Shown here piece after piece: positions 15,970 to 25,434 of a DNA stretch of 64,000 nucleotides; the stretch's first letter is position 1; each line of letters starts with the position of its first letter. Location: positions 1-64,000 of the forward strand of contig DAOUJG010000063.1 of the NCBI GenBank assembly GCA_034423015.1. Direction: 5' to 3'. Below the pieces are notes generated by a model. The model saw only the letters and a program-made list of their open reading frames with translations, was not told the DNA's origin and did not search any database. This DNA is from JAGWBJ01 sp034423015 (GTDB lineage: Bacteria > Chloroflexota > Dehalococcoidia > Lucifugimonadales > JAGWBF01). Position numbers and translations under genes: made by a program.

Positions 15970-16452
15970 TTACCCGGTCTGAAGCAGGTACTCCTTGACG
16001 AGGTCCAGGGCGGCCCACGCCGTATGCTCCCGGTTGGCGTTTCGGTCGCCGGTCCAGTGGAGGTCCTTGGTGGCCTCGTACCCGTCCCCCGCCGCCACGG
16101 CGATGCAGAAGGTGCCTATAGGAAGGCCCGACGACCCTCCCGCCGGACCGGCTACGCCGGTGGTGGAGACACCGATGTCGGTGCCCATCACCCGGCGCCC
16201 TCCCTTGGCCATCTCCAGCGCCACCGCCGGGCTCACCGAGCCCTCTTTCTTGATGAAGTCCTCGGGAATGCCCAGCACGGTGGTCTTGGAGCCGCCCGTG
16301 TAGGCGATGACCCCGCCGTAGAAGTACTTGGAGCACCCGGGGACGCTGCACAGCATGGAGCCGATGAGCCCCGCGGTGCAAGCCTCCGCCACGGCGATGG
16401 TCAGTCCCCGCTCCGCCAGCAGCTGTCCTACCTCTTCCTCGATCCGGGCCAT
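15970..16452 (-). CDS. CinA C-terminal-type nicotinamide-nucleotide amidase (PncC-like)
   Basis: A 160-residue single-domain protein. It shows the PncC/CinA C-terminal pattern: LTIAVAEACTAGLIGSML, YFYGGVIAYTGGSKTTVLG, and STTGVAGPAGGSSGLPIGT. The enzyme converts NMN to nicotinate mononucleotide and ammonia, recycling the NMN made by NAD-dependent DNA ligase. The N-terminal MoCF-like half of full-length CinA is absent, as in E. coli PncC. The canonical motif has S(C/A)TGG where this reads ACTAGL, so the catalytic serine region differs slightly. ATG 16452 has GGGAGGAG upstream. It follows the MetF-like gene by 44 bases and is probably co-transcribed. Confidence 0.85.
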   Translation of the reverse strand: MARIEEEVGQLLAERGLTIAVAEACTAGLIGSMLCSVPGCSKYFYGGVIAYTGGSKTTVLGIPEDFIKKEGSVSPAVALEMAKGGRRVMGTDIGVSTTGVAGPAGGSSGLPIGTFCIAVAAGDGYEATKDLHWTGDRNANREHTAWAALDLVKEYLLQTG

Positions 16453-16496
16453 GTTACTCCTCCCTAGTGTCGGCGTTCGATATCCGGGCGCCGGGC

Positions 16497-17366
16497 CTAC
16501 CCTGGAAGGGCCGCCTGCAGCACCGTCTGGGCCGCCTCGTAGTCCCTGGCGCCCCCCTTCAGGATGGGTGGTATTATGTAGACCCGGTTGACGCCCCGCT
16601 CGAGGAACCGGTCCAACGTCTCCAGGGCGATGTCCGTTCCCTCCCGTCCCTTCTCCAAGTCCTCGCGGACCGTTGCGGGGACGGTGCTGAAGACCACACC
16701 GCCCCGCACCATGACCTGAAGGCCATAGAAGACGGGGAGCGAGAGCTCCTCCCCAGACGCCGCGTTGTAGGCTTCCAGAAACGCCCCGATATCGCGGGGG
16801 TCGAAGACCGGCTGCGTAATGAAGAAGTGGGCCCCCGCGGCGGCCTTCCGCGCGGCCAGCCGGGCCTCGGCCTGGATGCCCCGGGCCAAGTCTATGGACG
16901 CGCCGATGCAGAAGTCGGTCGGTTTCCTCAGCCTGGAGCCCCGGAAGTCCGTGCCCCCGTTCATCCCGGCCACGGCCTTCATCAGCCCCGTGGGTGCGAG
17001 GTCGTCCACGGCCCCGAGTCCCCGGGCCATGTCCCGCTCCCCGAAGGGGTCCCCCCCCACGACGATCACGTTGTCCACGCCCAGCGCCTGTGCGCCCAGA
17101 AGGTGGCTCTCCAGGGCCAGCCTGTTCATGTCCCTGGTGGCCAGGTTGAAGCACACGTCCCTTCCCGTGGCGCCCCTGATGGCCCCCGCCAGCATCGCCG
17201 AGTCCACGCGCACCGCCCTGCCGGGACTGTAGGCCACGCATATGAAGTCGGCCCCCAGGCCTCCCGCTTCCTCGACGGCCCTATCGGCCCCGCCCCGTGG
17301 AGGGGAGAAGTCACAGATCACCACCAGCCCGTCGCCCCGGGCAGCGCACTTGTCGGTTACCTTCAT
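16497..17366 (-). CDS. Methylenetetrahydrofolate reductase-like protein (MetF family)
   Basis: A 289-residue TIM-barrel protein of the MTHFR family. Recognisable pieces are ICDFSPPRGGA near residue 18, CFNLATRDMNR near 72-82, NVIVVGGDPFG near 100, and GAHFFITQPVFD near 178-189. MetF uses FAD to reduce 5,10-methylene-THF to 5-methyl-THF for methionine synthesis or the Wood-Ljungdahl branch. This short version without a clear NAD(P)H site resembles those in Dehalococcoidia and archaea. It overlaps nothing but leads the CinA-like gene in the same direction, and it is divergent from mqnD across an 83-base spacer. Confidence 0.85.
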   Translation of the reverse strand: MKVTDKCAARGDGLVVICDFSPPRGGADRAVEEAGGLGADFICVAYSPGRAVRVDSAMLAGAIRGATGRDVCFNLATRDMNRLALESHLLGAQALGVDNVIVVGGDPFGERDMARGLGAVDDLAPTGLMKAVAGMNGGTDFRGSRLRKPTDFCIGASIDLARGIQAEARLAARKAAAGAHFFITQPVFDPRDIGAFLEAYNAASGEELSLPVFYGLQVMVRGGVVFSTVPATVREDLEKGREGTDIALETLDRFLERGVNRVYIIPPILKGGARDYEAAQTVLQAALPG

Positions 17367-17392
17367 CGCGCCTTCGCCAAGGTACGCCTTCC

Positions 17393-17421
17393 TTTACCGG
17401 GAGACCATCATCTCATATACT
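17393..17421 (+). promoter_or_regulatory. Promoter of mqnD
   Basis: TTTACC (17393-17398), 17 bp, and TATACT (17416-17421). The start would be near 17428, with GGAGGG at 17441 before the ATG at 17450. Confidence 0.55.
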
Positions 17422-17449
17422 TGACGCCAACGCTACACGAGGAGGGTCC

Positions 17450-18286
17450 ATGCCAGCGCTCAGAGTAGGCCACAGCCCCGACGCCGACGACGCCTTCATG
17501 TTCTACGCCTTCGCCACTGGGAAAGTGACCGTGGATGGCTACGACGTGGAGCAGGTGCTAGAGGACATCCAGTCCCTGAACCGCCGGGCGGCCACGGGAG
17601 AGCTGGAGGTCACCGCCATCTCGGCGGGCGCCTACCCCGCCCTGGCGGACCGGTACCGCATCATGGCCTGCGGCTCCTCGGTGGGACGGAGCTACGGCCC
17701 GATAGTCGTGTCCACCACTCTACGTGACGCTGACGACCTCGAGGGAAAGCGCATCGGCGTCCCCGGAGAGCAGACCACCGCCTACCTGCTGCTCCGCATC
17801 TACTCTCGGTGGGCCTTTACGCCCGTGTTCCTGGACTTCGACGGCATTGGAGATGCGGTCAAGTCGGGAAGGGTGGACGCCGGGGTCATCATCCACGAGG
17901 GCCAGATCACCTGGCAGGACCAGGGCTACGCCAACCTGCTGGACCTAGGCAAGGCCTGGGGAGAGGACACCGGCCTGCCAATCCCCCTGGGCCTGGACGT
18001 GGTCCACCGGAGGCTGGGGGACGAGGGAGCCCGGCGGGTGGCCCAGGCGTTCCAGGCGTCCATAAGGTACGCCATCGAGCACGAGGACGAGGCCGTCGAG
18101 TACGCGCTGCCCTTCGGGAGGGGCATCGACGCCGATACCTGCCGCCGCTTCGTACGCATGTACGTCAACCAGGACACCATCGACATGGGAGACGAGGGCA
18201 GGCGGGCCCTGGAGACCCTCTACGGCCGCGCCCACCAGCGCGGCCTCATCCCCGCCGTCCCTCCCCTGGACATCATCGAGCCCTAG
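17450..18286 (+). CDS. mqnD: 1,4-dihydroxy-6-naphthoate synthase, menaquinone futalosine pathway
   Basis: A 278-residue periplasmic-binding-protein-like fold enzyme. The opening RVGHSPDADDAFMFYAFATGK matches the MqnD substrate loop (usually SPCPNDTFxFxAL), and EVTAISAGAYPAL and RIGVPGEQTTAYLLLR follow. MqnD turns cyclic dehypoxanthinyl futalosine into 1,4-dihydroxy-6-naphthoate in the cytosol. Its partners MqnE, MqnA and MqnC are encoded 26 kb away at 44007-46997, so most of the futalosine pathway lies in this window. The frame runs open upstream to 17297, but GGAGGG at 17441 and the protein family fix the start at ATG 17450. A solute-binding protein is excluded by the lack of a signal peptide. 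Confidence 0.88.
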   Translation: MPALRVGHSPDADDAFMFYAFATGKVTVDGYDVEQVLEDIQSLNRRAATGELEVTAISAGAYPALADRYRIMACGSSVGRSYGPIVVSTTLRDADDLEGKRIGVPGEQTTAYLLLRIYSRWAFTPVFLDFDGIGDAVKSGRVDAGVIIHEGQITWQDQGYANLLDLGKAWGEDTGLPIPLGLDVVHRRLGDEGARRVAQAFQASIRYAIEHEDEAVEYALPFGRGIDADTCRRFVRMYVNQDTIDMGDEGRRALETLYGRAHQRGLIPAVPPLDIIEP

Positions 18287-18352
18287 GCTTCGCAGGCAAG
18301 GGCCGTCTACGGCGACTGGGACGAGCTGGCGGGAATGGGATGCCGGGTAGTC

Positions 18353-18427
18353 TGGAGCGGGCGATGGGGATCGAACCCACGACAGCTAGCTTGGAAGGCT
18401 AGCGCTCTACCACTGAGCTACACCCGC
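18353..18427 (-). tRNA. tRNA-Gly (anticodon TCC)
   Basis: On the minus strand the acceptor GCGGGTG (18427-18421) pairs with CGCCCGC, followed by T and an encoded CCA (18355-18353). The D-arm TAGCTCAGTGGTAGAGC, the anticodon loop CTTCCAA and the T-loop GGTTCGATCCC are all present. Confidence 0.95.
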
Positions 18428-18526
18428 CGGAGGCCAGGAGACGAGTCCCCCGGAATGTACCCATTATAACGCCTGGCGTGCAGCCTTTTCCACATGAGTG
18501 AGTCGTGGCGGCGACAAGTTGCAGAC

Positions 18527-18934
18527 TCAATTGTCCTCAAAGGGATTGTGCGACGCGACTCCGAGCCGGTCGAAGTCGCTGACGTTCCGGGTGATCACCG
18601 TCATCCGGTGAACCTTGGCTGTCGCCGCGATCATGGCGTCTTCGGTCATGGTGTCCGACCTTCCGTGCATCAGACGTGCCCACTGCCGGAAGGCCGGTGC
18701 GTCCATCGGTAGCACATTGTAGGAAGCCAGAACCTTGTCCAGCCAGTCATCCAGCTCCTCCGCCTTGGCCGCGTCCTGCTGGCGAGTGATCTCGATCCCC
18801 GCCTGTATCTCCCCAACGGTAACGGCAGATACGAAGAGCTGGTTTGCAGGTGCGTCCGCTATCCAGTCCAGAACGGCGCCGTGTGGACGGGGACGACGCA
18901 GCTCCGAGACTACGTTGGTATCGAGGACGTACAT
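18527..18934 (-). CDS. PIN-domain ribonuclease toxin (VapC/FitB type)
   Basis: A 135-residue PIN domain. Acidic positions are visible in MYVLDTNVVSELRR, VTVGEIQAGI, MTEDAMIAATA and ITRNVSDFDRLG. The SELRRPRP...W pattern is typical of the FitB-like group. It lies four bases downstream of a Phd-type antitoxin gene, forming a classic toxin-antitoxin operon. When free, the protein should cleave RNA with a divalent metal. It is a different subfamily from the PIN toxin at 10152. Confidence 0.88.
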   Translation of the reverse strand: MYVLDTNVVSELRRPRPHGAVLDWIADAPANQLFVSAVTVGEIQAGIEITRQQDAAKAEELDDWLDKVLASYNVLPMDAPAFRQWARLMHGRSDTMTEDAMIAATAKVHRMTVITRNVSDFDRLGVASHNPFEDN

Positions 18935-18938
18935 TGGC

Positions 18939-19199
18939 CTACTCCACGGCTGAAGGTGTTCGCCGGGGATGCCGCCGGCGCGGCGGCGTAAGCTCCTCGG
19001 TCCGCGCCTCGGTGGCCAGGAGGAGGTCTTTCAGGTCCGGTCTCGTCATGCGCTCCAGCCTGCGCCACTGGTCTATGGGAAGGAGCACGGCGGTCTCGAC
19101 TCCGCGCTTGGTCACGATCTGCGGCCCTTCGGCCAGGGTGGTCTCGAGAAGCTCGCTGAACCTCGACTTGGCGTCCTGGACGGGCCATCTCTTGCTCAT
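18939..19199 (-). CDS. Phd/YefM-type antitoxin
   Basis: An 86-residue protein. The N-terminal Phd/YefM fold is clear: WPVQDAKSRFSELLETTLAEGPQIVTKRG then AVLLPIDQWRRLE. This part binds DNA as a dimer, and the basic, proline-rich tail would hold the PIN toxin. GGAG precedes the ATG by 7 bases. The promoter carries a perfect 12-bp palindrome over its -10 box, the expected self-repression site. The pairing of Phd with FitB-like PIN is common. Confidence 0.88.
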   Translation of the reverse strand: MSKRWPVQDAKSRFSELLETTLAEGPQIVTKRGVETAVLLPIDQWRRLERMTRPDLKDLLLATEARTEELTPPRRRHPRRTPSAVE

Positions 19200-19222
19200 A
19201 ACTCACTCCGTGGCATTGGGGT

Positions 19223-19262
19223 GACTAGTTACCAGACTAGTCTGAACCATCGTCAGTGTCAA
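19223..19262 (-). promoter_or_regulatory. Promoter and palindromic operator of the Phd-PIN operon
   Basis: On the minus strand TTGACA (19262-19257), 17 bp, and TAGTCT (19239-19234). The palindrome CAGACTAGTCTG (19233-19244) covers the -10, and a second half-like site GACTAGT (19223-19229) lies just downstream, so cooperative binding of two Phd dimers is plausible. Confidence 0.65.
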
Positions 19263-19274
19263 CCGCACCGGGAG

Positions 19275-19302
19275 GTATTCGTTCCAACGGAGGAACGAAT
19301 AC
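19275..19302. repeat. Perfect 11-bp inverted repeat
   Basis: GTATTCGTTCC (19275-19285) and GGAACGAATAC (19292-19302) pair perfectly around a 6-base loop, just upstream of the Phd promoter. There is no T-run. It could block read-through from the nuclease gene on the same strand or serve as a protein site. Confidence 0.55.
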
Positions 19303-19477
19303 GGGTCGAATCGGCCCCGGGTGTGTACTCCACGAGTATCTTCGTTCCGAAACGGTCGCCGGAGCGGCCGGGCAGCGGTTGCCGTCGAGGCGTTTTTTTG
19401 CCGTTTGCGGGTTGCCACCATGGTATCAGGTTGGGGAGCGGGTCTCTCGGCTGTCAAGGAAGACATGTCACGGGGCC

Positions 19478-19520
19478 CCCACCCCTGGATTCCGGCCTTC
19501 GCCGGAAAGACGGCGGGGAG
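19478..19520. repeat. Dispersed intergenic repeat with hairpin core
   Basis: The segment cccctggattccggccttcg and its continuation forms the stem TTCCGGC-CTTC-GCCGGAA (19490-19507). Its minus-strand translation gives FPAKAGIQ, the tell-tale peptide of a widespread REP-like intergenic repeat family in many bacteria. Only one copy is in this window. Confidence 0.55.
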
Positions 19521-19594
19521 GACCCCCATTTCATCTCGATGCGCGGACTCCGCAGAGACCATGGTGATTCCGAGCTCTTACGTGTCAACCCGAG

Positions 19595-20653
19595 TCAGCC
19601 GGCGTTTTCGCCTTGCTGGTCCCTTCTCCGAGCCTCATACACCGCTTGTGTCAGCGCGTATAGGTGCTCTTTGTGGATCTCCCATTCGTCTGCGTCTAGC
19701 CGGAAACTCAACTCCGAATACGTGCCATCCGCGTCACTCGGGGGGCGGTATGTGTCGAATTGGAGCACGGCTTTTGTTTGGTCGAACTCATCGGGACAGA
19801 GCTCCACCGTCCTTCCATAGAAGACCAGCCTTATGTTCCCCTGCTGGGAATCAATGCGAGCGTATGAACGTGATCGAGCACGTCCATGCGAGAGGTAGAC
19901 GCTCACGGCGGTCTGGCCAAGGTACTCGGAAGAGCCGGGCCAGTTCTCCCTGAACATGTCTCTGGCAGCCTGGAAGAGATCAGATATGCCAAATGCTTCC
20001 AGGCGTCCGTCGAGCTTCGCTTTTCTCTCTGCCACGCTCAGGTATTGTCTTGATGGACGAGGCTCGGGGCCAGACCCTCCTTCCACTCGCTCCTGCTTGG
20101 CAAGGAGGGTCTTGCCCTCGTACTCAAAGCCGTAGAAGGTCAGGAGCGAGATGTCCATGCTGCTGTTGGCGAGGAACTTCACCATGCGCTCCGTCGTGTC
20201 ATCAGTGCCAAGCCCGACCAGGAACATGCGTATGGGACTCCATCCATCCTGCGCCTCCGGGTAGTGCTCACTGTACCATTCCCGGAAGTCCTGTATCTTC
20301 TCTATGCCCTGCTCTCCCGACCTGTCGGATATGTGCTCGGCTAGAACATCCGGGTCCATAGCTTCCAGATGGGAGGCGTAGTCGATGATTTGGGCTACGG
20401 CGTCCCGCGACAGGTTGCCACGCTTCAGCTCGAACACCACCAGCTTGCCGAATTCGTCCACACCGAGCAGGTCCAAGGAGCCTCCTCCCGCCGTCGGCGT
20501 CTGCCTGCCCACCAGCGTCAAGCCCCTTAACAGCAGACCGGGGTTTTTGACGAGGGTCTCCTCCAGGAGGGACTCGCTGTCCATCTCACCCTTCGCCCTC
20601 AGGGGGACGGCCTCAGAGGCATCTTCGATGGCCCATATCTTGACCTCTTCCAT
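19595..20653 (-). CDS. NucS/DUF91-like endonuclease-domain protein
   Basis: A 352-residue protein. Residues 20-100 match the nuclease core of the NucS/DUF91 group: D61 in GGGSLDLLGVDE, E75-x-K77 in VVFELKRG, and Q88 in AVAQIIDYASHL, the PD-(D/E)xK metal site. The N-terminal single-strand-binding domain of true NucS/EndoMS is absent, and the C-terminal 230 residues (including a Phe/Tyr-rich middle) are unassigned. The function could be DNA repair or restriction. It lies beside a toxin-antitoxin operon and an inverted repeat, and stands alone on its strand. ATG 20653 begins the conserved domain; no strong ribosome site is visible. Confidence 0.72.
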   Translation of the reverse strand: MEEVKIWAIEDASEAVPLRAKGEMDSESLLEETLVKNPGLLLRGLTLVGRQTPTAGGGSLDLLGVDEFGKLVVFELKRGNLSRDAVAQIIDYASHLEAMDPDVLAEHISDRSGEQGIEKIQDFREWYSEHYPEAQDGWSPIRMFLVGLGTDDTTERMVKFLANSSMDISLLTFYGFEYEGKTLLAKQERVEGGSGPEPRPSRQYLSVAERKAKLDGRLEAFGISDLFQAARDMFRENWPGSSEYLGQTAVSVYLSHGRARSRSYARIDSQQGNIRLVFYGRTVELCPDEFDQTKAVLQFDTYRPPSDADGTYSELSFRLDADEWEIHKEHLYALTQAVYEARRRDQQGENAG

Positions 20654-20688
20654 TCGTGACCCCCTTGCCTCGCTTTGTCACGTATGTG

Positions 20689-20729
20689 TGTTGCCTCTAT
20701 GATGGGCAGTTTCGGCCCAAAAGGCAACA
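20689..20729. repeat. 8-bp inverted repeat upstream of the NucS-like gene
   Basis: TGTTGCCT (20689-20696) and AGGCAACA (20722-20729) form a perfect inverted repeat with a 25-base gap, 36-76 bases upstream of the nuclease start. It may be an operator. The rest of the 235-base spacer shows nothing else. Confidence 0.35.
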
Positions 20730-20888
20730 GGTATCGACCCTGAAGGCTGCGTGCGATGTGGTAGACGAATTCGCGTTGATTGCGCCGTCAAGTACCGGCG
20801 TCGGGGGCGGGGCTTGGCCGTATAGTTACGGGCCGGGGTTGGGACGCACACCCCACCGCGGGGGTTGGGCCCGTTCCAGTGGTCCCGT

Positions 20889-22940
<2,052 letters not shown>

Positions 22941-23010
22941 TTAGGGCTCCGAGACGGTCAGAGTACCTAGATTGGGCACGTGAGAACCTAACACAAGGGA
23001 TAACGATATG

Positions 23011-23682
23011 TCAAGGTGGCGGGCGCTGCCCCCCTCCCCACACATTCTGCTCCCACGATGCCAGCTTCTCCTCCAGCTCCCTCTGGCGCAGGGCCATGGT
23101 CAGGTCCCCGCGGGTCCGCTCGACGATGCCCCGCATGGCGTCGGTGGTCCGCCGCAGGCCGCCGGTCACCCCCTCGGGAAAGTCCACCGTCACCAGCAGG
23201 CTGTAGATGTCGTCCATCTTCTGCATGTACTCTTCGCAGCGCCCGGTATCGTTCCTTCGGAGGGAGTCCAGGATGAAGCGGCGGAGCTCGCCGATGACCT
23301 CACCCATGCCGTTGAGGTACGGGGCCATCTCCACCCCGATCTCCCCGGGCAGGGGCAGGGGGCTGTCGGAGACCAGGGCCAGGGTTATGTTCGCCTCGGT
23401 GAACTCCTTTCGCGCATCGGCCAGGAACCCGGCATAGTATATCTCCGGCCAGTCCTTCAGCCCATCGGCGGCGCCCTCCAGGCTGGACCCCGCCTGCGCC
23501 AACAGCCCGCGGGCCTCTTCGAAGTCCCCCCGGTGCGCCGCCCGAATCGTGTTGGCGGACAGCCGGATGGCCTCCCTTGAGACCCGCAGCCCAAGCTCCC
23601 TGGCCTGATGCTTGGCGGTGAAGTCGTCGATGGCCTGCCGGGCCACTCGGGCCATCCGGCCGTCGTCCTGGCCGTGGGTCAT
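23011..23682 (-). CDS. Translin-family nucleic-acid-binding protein
   Basis: A 223-residue, largely helical protein matching the translin family (COG2178). The C-terminal family signature is clear: MDDIYSLLVTVDFPEG followed by GGLRRTTDAMRGIVERTRGDLT. Translins bind single-stranded DNA or RNA as ring-like octamers, and some archaeal homologues have RNase activity. They are common in archaea and eukaryotes but patchy in bacteria, with Chloroflexota among the holders. Its ATG overlaps the thiE stop (ATGA), so it is made from the same mRNA as thiE, rnhB and mnmA. A role in RNA metabolism is plausible, not proven. Confidence 0.8.
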   Translation of the reverse strand: MTHGQDDGRMARVARQAIDDFTAKHQARELGLRVSREAIRLSANTIRAAHRGDFEEARGLLAQAGSSLEGAADGLKDWPEIYYAGFLADARKEFTEANITLALVSDSPLPLPGEIGVEMAPYLNGMGEVIGELRRFILDSLRRNDTGRCEEYMQKMDDIYSLLVTVDFPEGVTGGLRRTTDAMRGIVERTRGDLTMALRQRELEEKLASWEQNVWGGGQRPPP

Positions 23683-24623
23683 ACCCTGCCTCCCGCCCCG
23701 CTTATTCTCTCGGTCAGCCGCCTGGACGCCTCCGCCGGGTCGGGGGCGAGGCCGACGGCGCTGGCGACGCAGATGGCGTCCGCCCCGGCCCGGACCACCT
23801 GGCCAACGTTGTCCTCGTTTATTCCGCCGATAGCCACCAGGGGCACGTCGAGCCCCACCTTGGCCCTTGTCACGGCCTCAGGCCCCAGGGCTGGCCGGTC
23901 CCGTATGCTCTCCTTGGTGGAGGTGCGGTAGATATTGCCCAGGGCCACGTGGTCGGCGCCCTGGTCCCGGGACTCCCTCACCTCGCTCAACAGGTGGTTG
24001 GAACGGCCGACGATCCGGCCGGGGCCGAGCACGCCCCTGGCCTGGGCTACCGGCAGGTCCGTCTGGCCCACGTGGAGCCCGTGGGCCCCGGAGAGGGCGG
24101 CAACGTCGGCGTGGTCGTTCACCATCAGCAGGGCGTCGTACCGGCCGCACAGCTCGCGCATGGCCACCGCCAGGGGCAGGGAACGCCCCTTGTCCCGCAC
24201 CTTGTCCCTTAGCTGGAGCATGCGGGCGCCTCCCCGGAGGGCCGCCTCGGCCACCTCCAACGGGTCCCGTCCCGCGGTCACCTGGGGGTCTATGATGACG
24301 TACAGCCCATACACCCTCTCGCCGACCCGGCGGCGCATTTCCAGACCCTGCTCGGTCTCCACCGCGTCGAGGAGCGATTCCAGGCGGGACAAGGGCCCGC
24401 CCGGCTCCAGAAGTCCCAGGAGCCGGGCCGAGGCCCTGGCCTGGGAGACAAGGGCCAGGAGGTCTTCAGGAGACCGGGGCCCGCCCGCAGGTCCCGTGCC
24501 ACGGACCGTGTGGAAGGGCAGCCGCGCCAGGATGCTCCTAAGTCCCGACGCCGCGCCGGGAGAGACGCGGGCCCCGGACAGGGCAGCCAGCGCTCGAGTC
24601 AGGCAGTCTACCTGGGTCGTCAT
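23679..24623 (-). CDS. thiE: Thiamine-phosphate synthase with extra N-terminal domain
   Basis: A 314-residue protein. Residues about 105-310 are a complete ThiE barrel: GLYVIIDPQVTAGRDP, GGARMLQLRDK, MVNDHADVAALSGAHGLHVGQ, and DHVALGNIYRTSTKE, ending VAIGGINEDNVGQV. ThiE joins the pyrimidine and thiazole phosphates into thiamine monophosphate. The first about 100 residues form an extra helical region with a TEQGLEMRRRVGERVYG linker; it resembles extensions of ThiE in Dehalococcoidia, of unknown use. The gene overlaps both neighbours by four bases (fmdB stop, translin start). No TPP riboswitch is seen within the operon. Confidence 0.92.
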   Translation of the reverse strand: MTTQVDCLTRALAALSGARVSPGAASGLRSILARLPFHTVRGTGPAGGPRSPEDLLALVSQARASARLLGLLEPGGPLSRLESLLDAVETEQGLEMRRRVGERVYGLYVIIDPQVTAGRDPLEVAEAALRGGARMLQLRDKVRDKGRSLPLAVAMRELCGRYDALLMVNDHADVAALSGAHGLHVGQTDLPVAQARGVLGPGRIVGRSNHLLSEVRESRDQGADHVALGNIYRTSTKESIRDRPALGPEAVTRAKVGLDVPLVAIGGINEDNVGQVVRAGADAICVASAVGLAPDPAEASRRLTERISGAGGRV

Positions 24624-24979
24624 GGGCCCGACTCGTCCAGGTCATCACCGAAGTCGCCGGCGTCCAGCTCGCCCGACTCCATCTGGTCGAGCATCTCGTC
24701 GAGCTCGGGGGAGCTCTCCTCCCCCATCTCGCTCTGCATCCTTCGCATGTACCGGGCCATCTGGCGAGGGTCTTCCATGTCGTCGGGCATTCCCTCGCCG
24801 GAGGAGAAGTCCAGGCTGTCGCCCCAGGACCTGTGAAAGGAGAAGCGGGAGATGAGGCGGGTCATCTTCCCACTGCCGCAGTGCCCACAGGAGGGCTCCG
24901 GGGCGCCGGACGCCAGGCTCCGGACCAGGACCGTGGCCCTTCGGCGGCATTCTTGGCACCGGTATTCGAAGAGAGGCAT
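24620..24979 (-). CDS. FmdB-family zinc-ribbon protein
   Basis: A 119-residue protein starting MPLFEYRCQECRRRATVLV. Two CxxC pairs, CQEC and CGHC, make the FmdB/CxxC_CXXC_SSSS zinc ribbon in the first 45 residues. The rest is acidic and methionine-rich (RQMARYMRRMQSEMGEE), as in many Chloroflexota homologues. Members are small putative regulatory proteins with no settled function. The start is ATG 24979; the frame is open further upstream, but the zinc ribbon always begins at this methionine. The stop overlaps the thiE start. Confidence 0.82.
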   Translation of the reverse strand: MPLFEYRCQECRRRATVLVRSLASGAPEPSCGHCGSGKMTRLISRFSFHRSWGDSLDFSSGEGMPDDMEDPRQMARYMRRMQSEMGEESSPELDEMLDQMESGELDAGDFGDDLDESGP

Positions 24980-25052
24980 CTTTTGCGTCGGCCCTATTCC
25001 GTGTTTCGCTTGACCTGATTTTAGCACACGGAAGACGGCCGGTCGGCCGCGG

Positions 25053-25427
25053 TCAGTTCCCCTCGACGGCATTCTGCACGTGCTCCACCGGCCGGACTAT
25101 GCCGCGACTGTCGATGTTGATGGCCACCAGGTCGATGCGCCAGTCCGCGTGGGCCTCGTTGGAGTCCTGGAGGTAGGTCTCGGCGGTGATGATGAGCCGC
25201 CTCCTCTTGTGCCGGGAAATCGACTCCTGGGGGGCGCCGAACCAGCCGCGGGCCCTGCGCGTGCGGACCTCGACGAACACGAGGCACGGGCCGTCCCGGG
25301 CAATGATGTCCACCTCTCCATGGCGGCAACGGTAGTTGGTCGCCACCAGGCGATATCCCTTGGCCTTGAGGAAGGCCCGGGCCAACGCCTCGCCCCGCGC
25401 GCCCAGCTCACTCTTGGCGGAAGGCAT
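25053..25427 (-). CDS. yraN: YraN family (UPF0102) nuclease-fold protein
   Basis: A 124-residue protein of the UPF0102/YraN family, a Holliday-junction-resolvase-like PD-(D/E)xK fold. Landmarks are GARGEALARAFLKAKGY, HGEVDIIARDGPCLVFVEVRTR with the acidic metal-binding residues, and RIDLVAIN near the C-terminus. Its cellular role is unsettled. It follows rnhB by seven bases, a pairing seen in very many bacteria. Confidence 0.93.
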   Translation of the reverse strand: MPSAKSELGARGEALARAFLKAKGYRLVATNYRCRHGEVDIIARDGPCLVFVEVRTRRARGWFGAPQESISRHKRRRLIITAETYLQDSNEAHADWRIDLVAINIDSRGIVRPVEHVQNAVEGN

Positions 25428-25434
25428 TCGTGTC

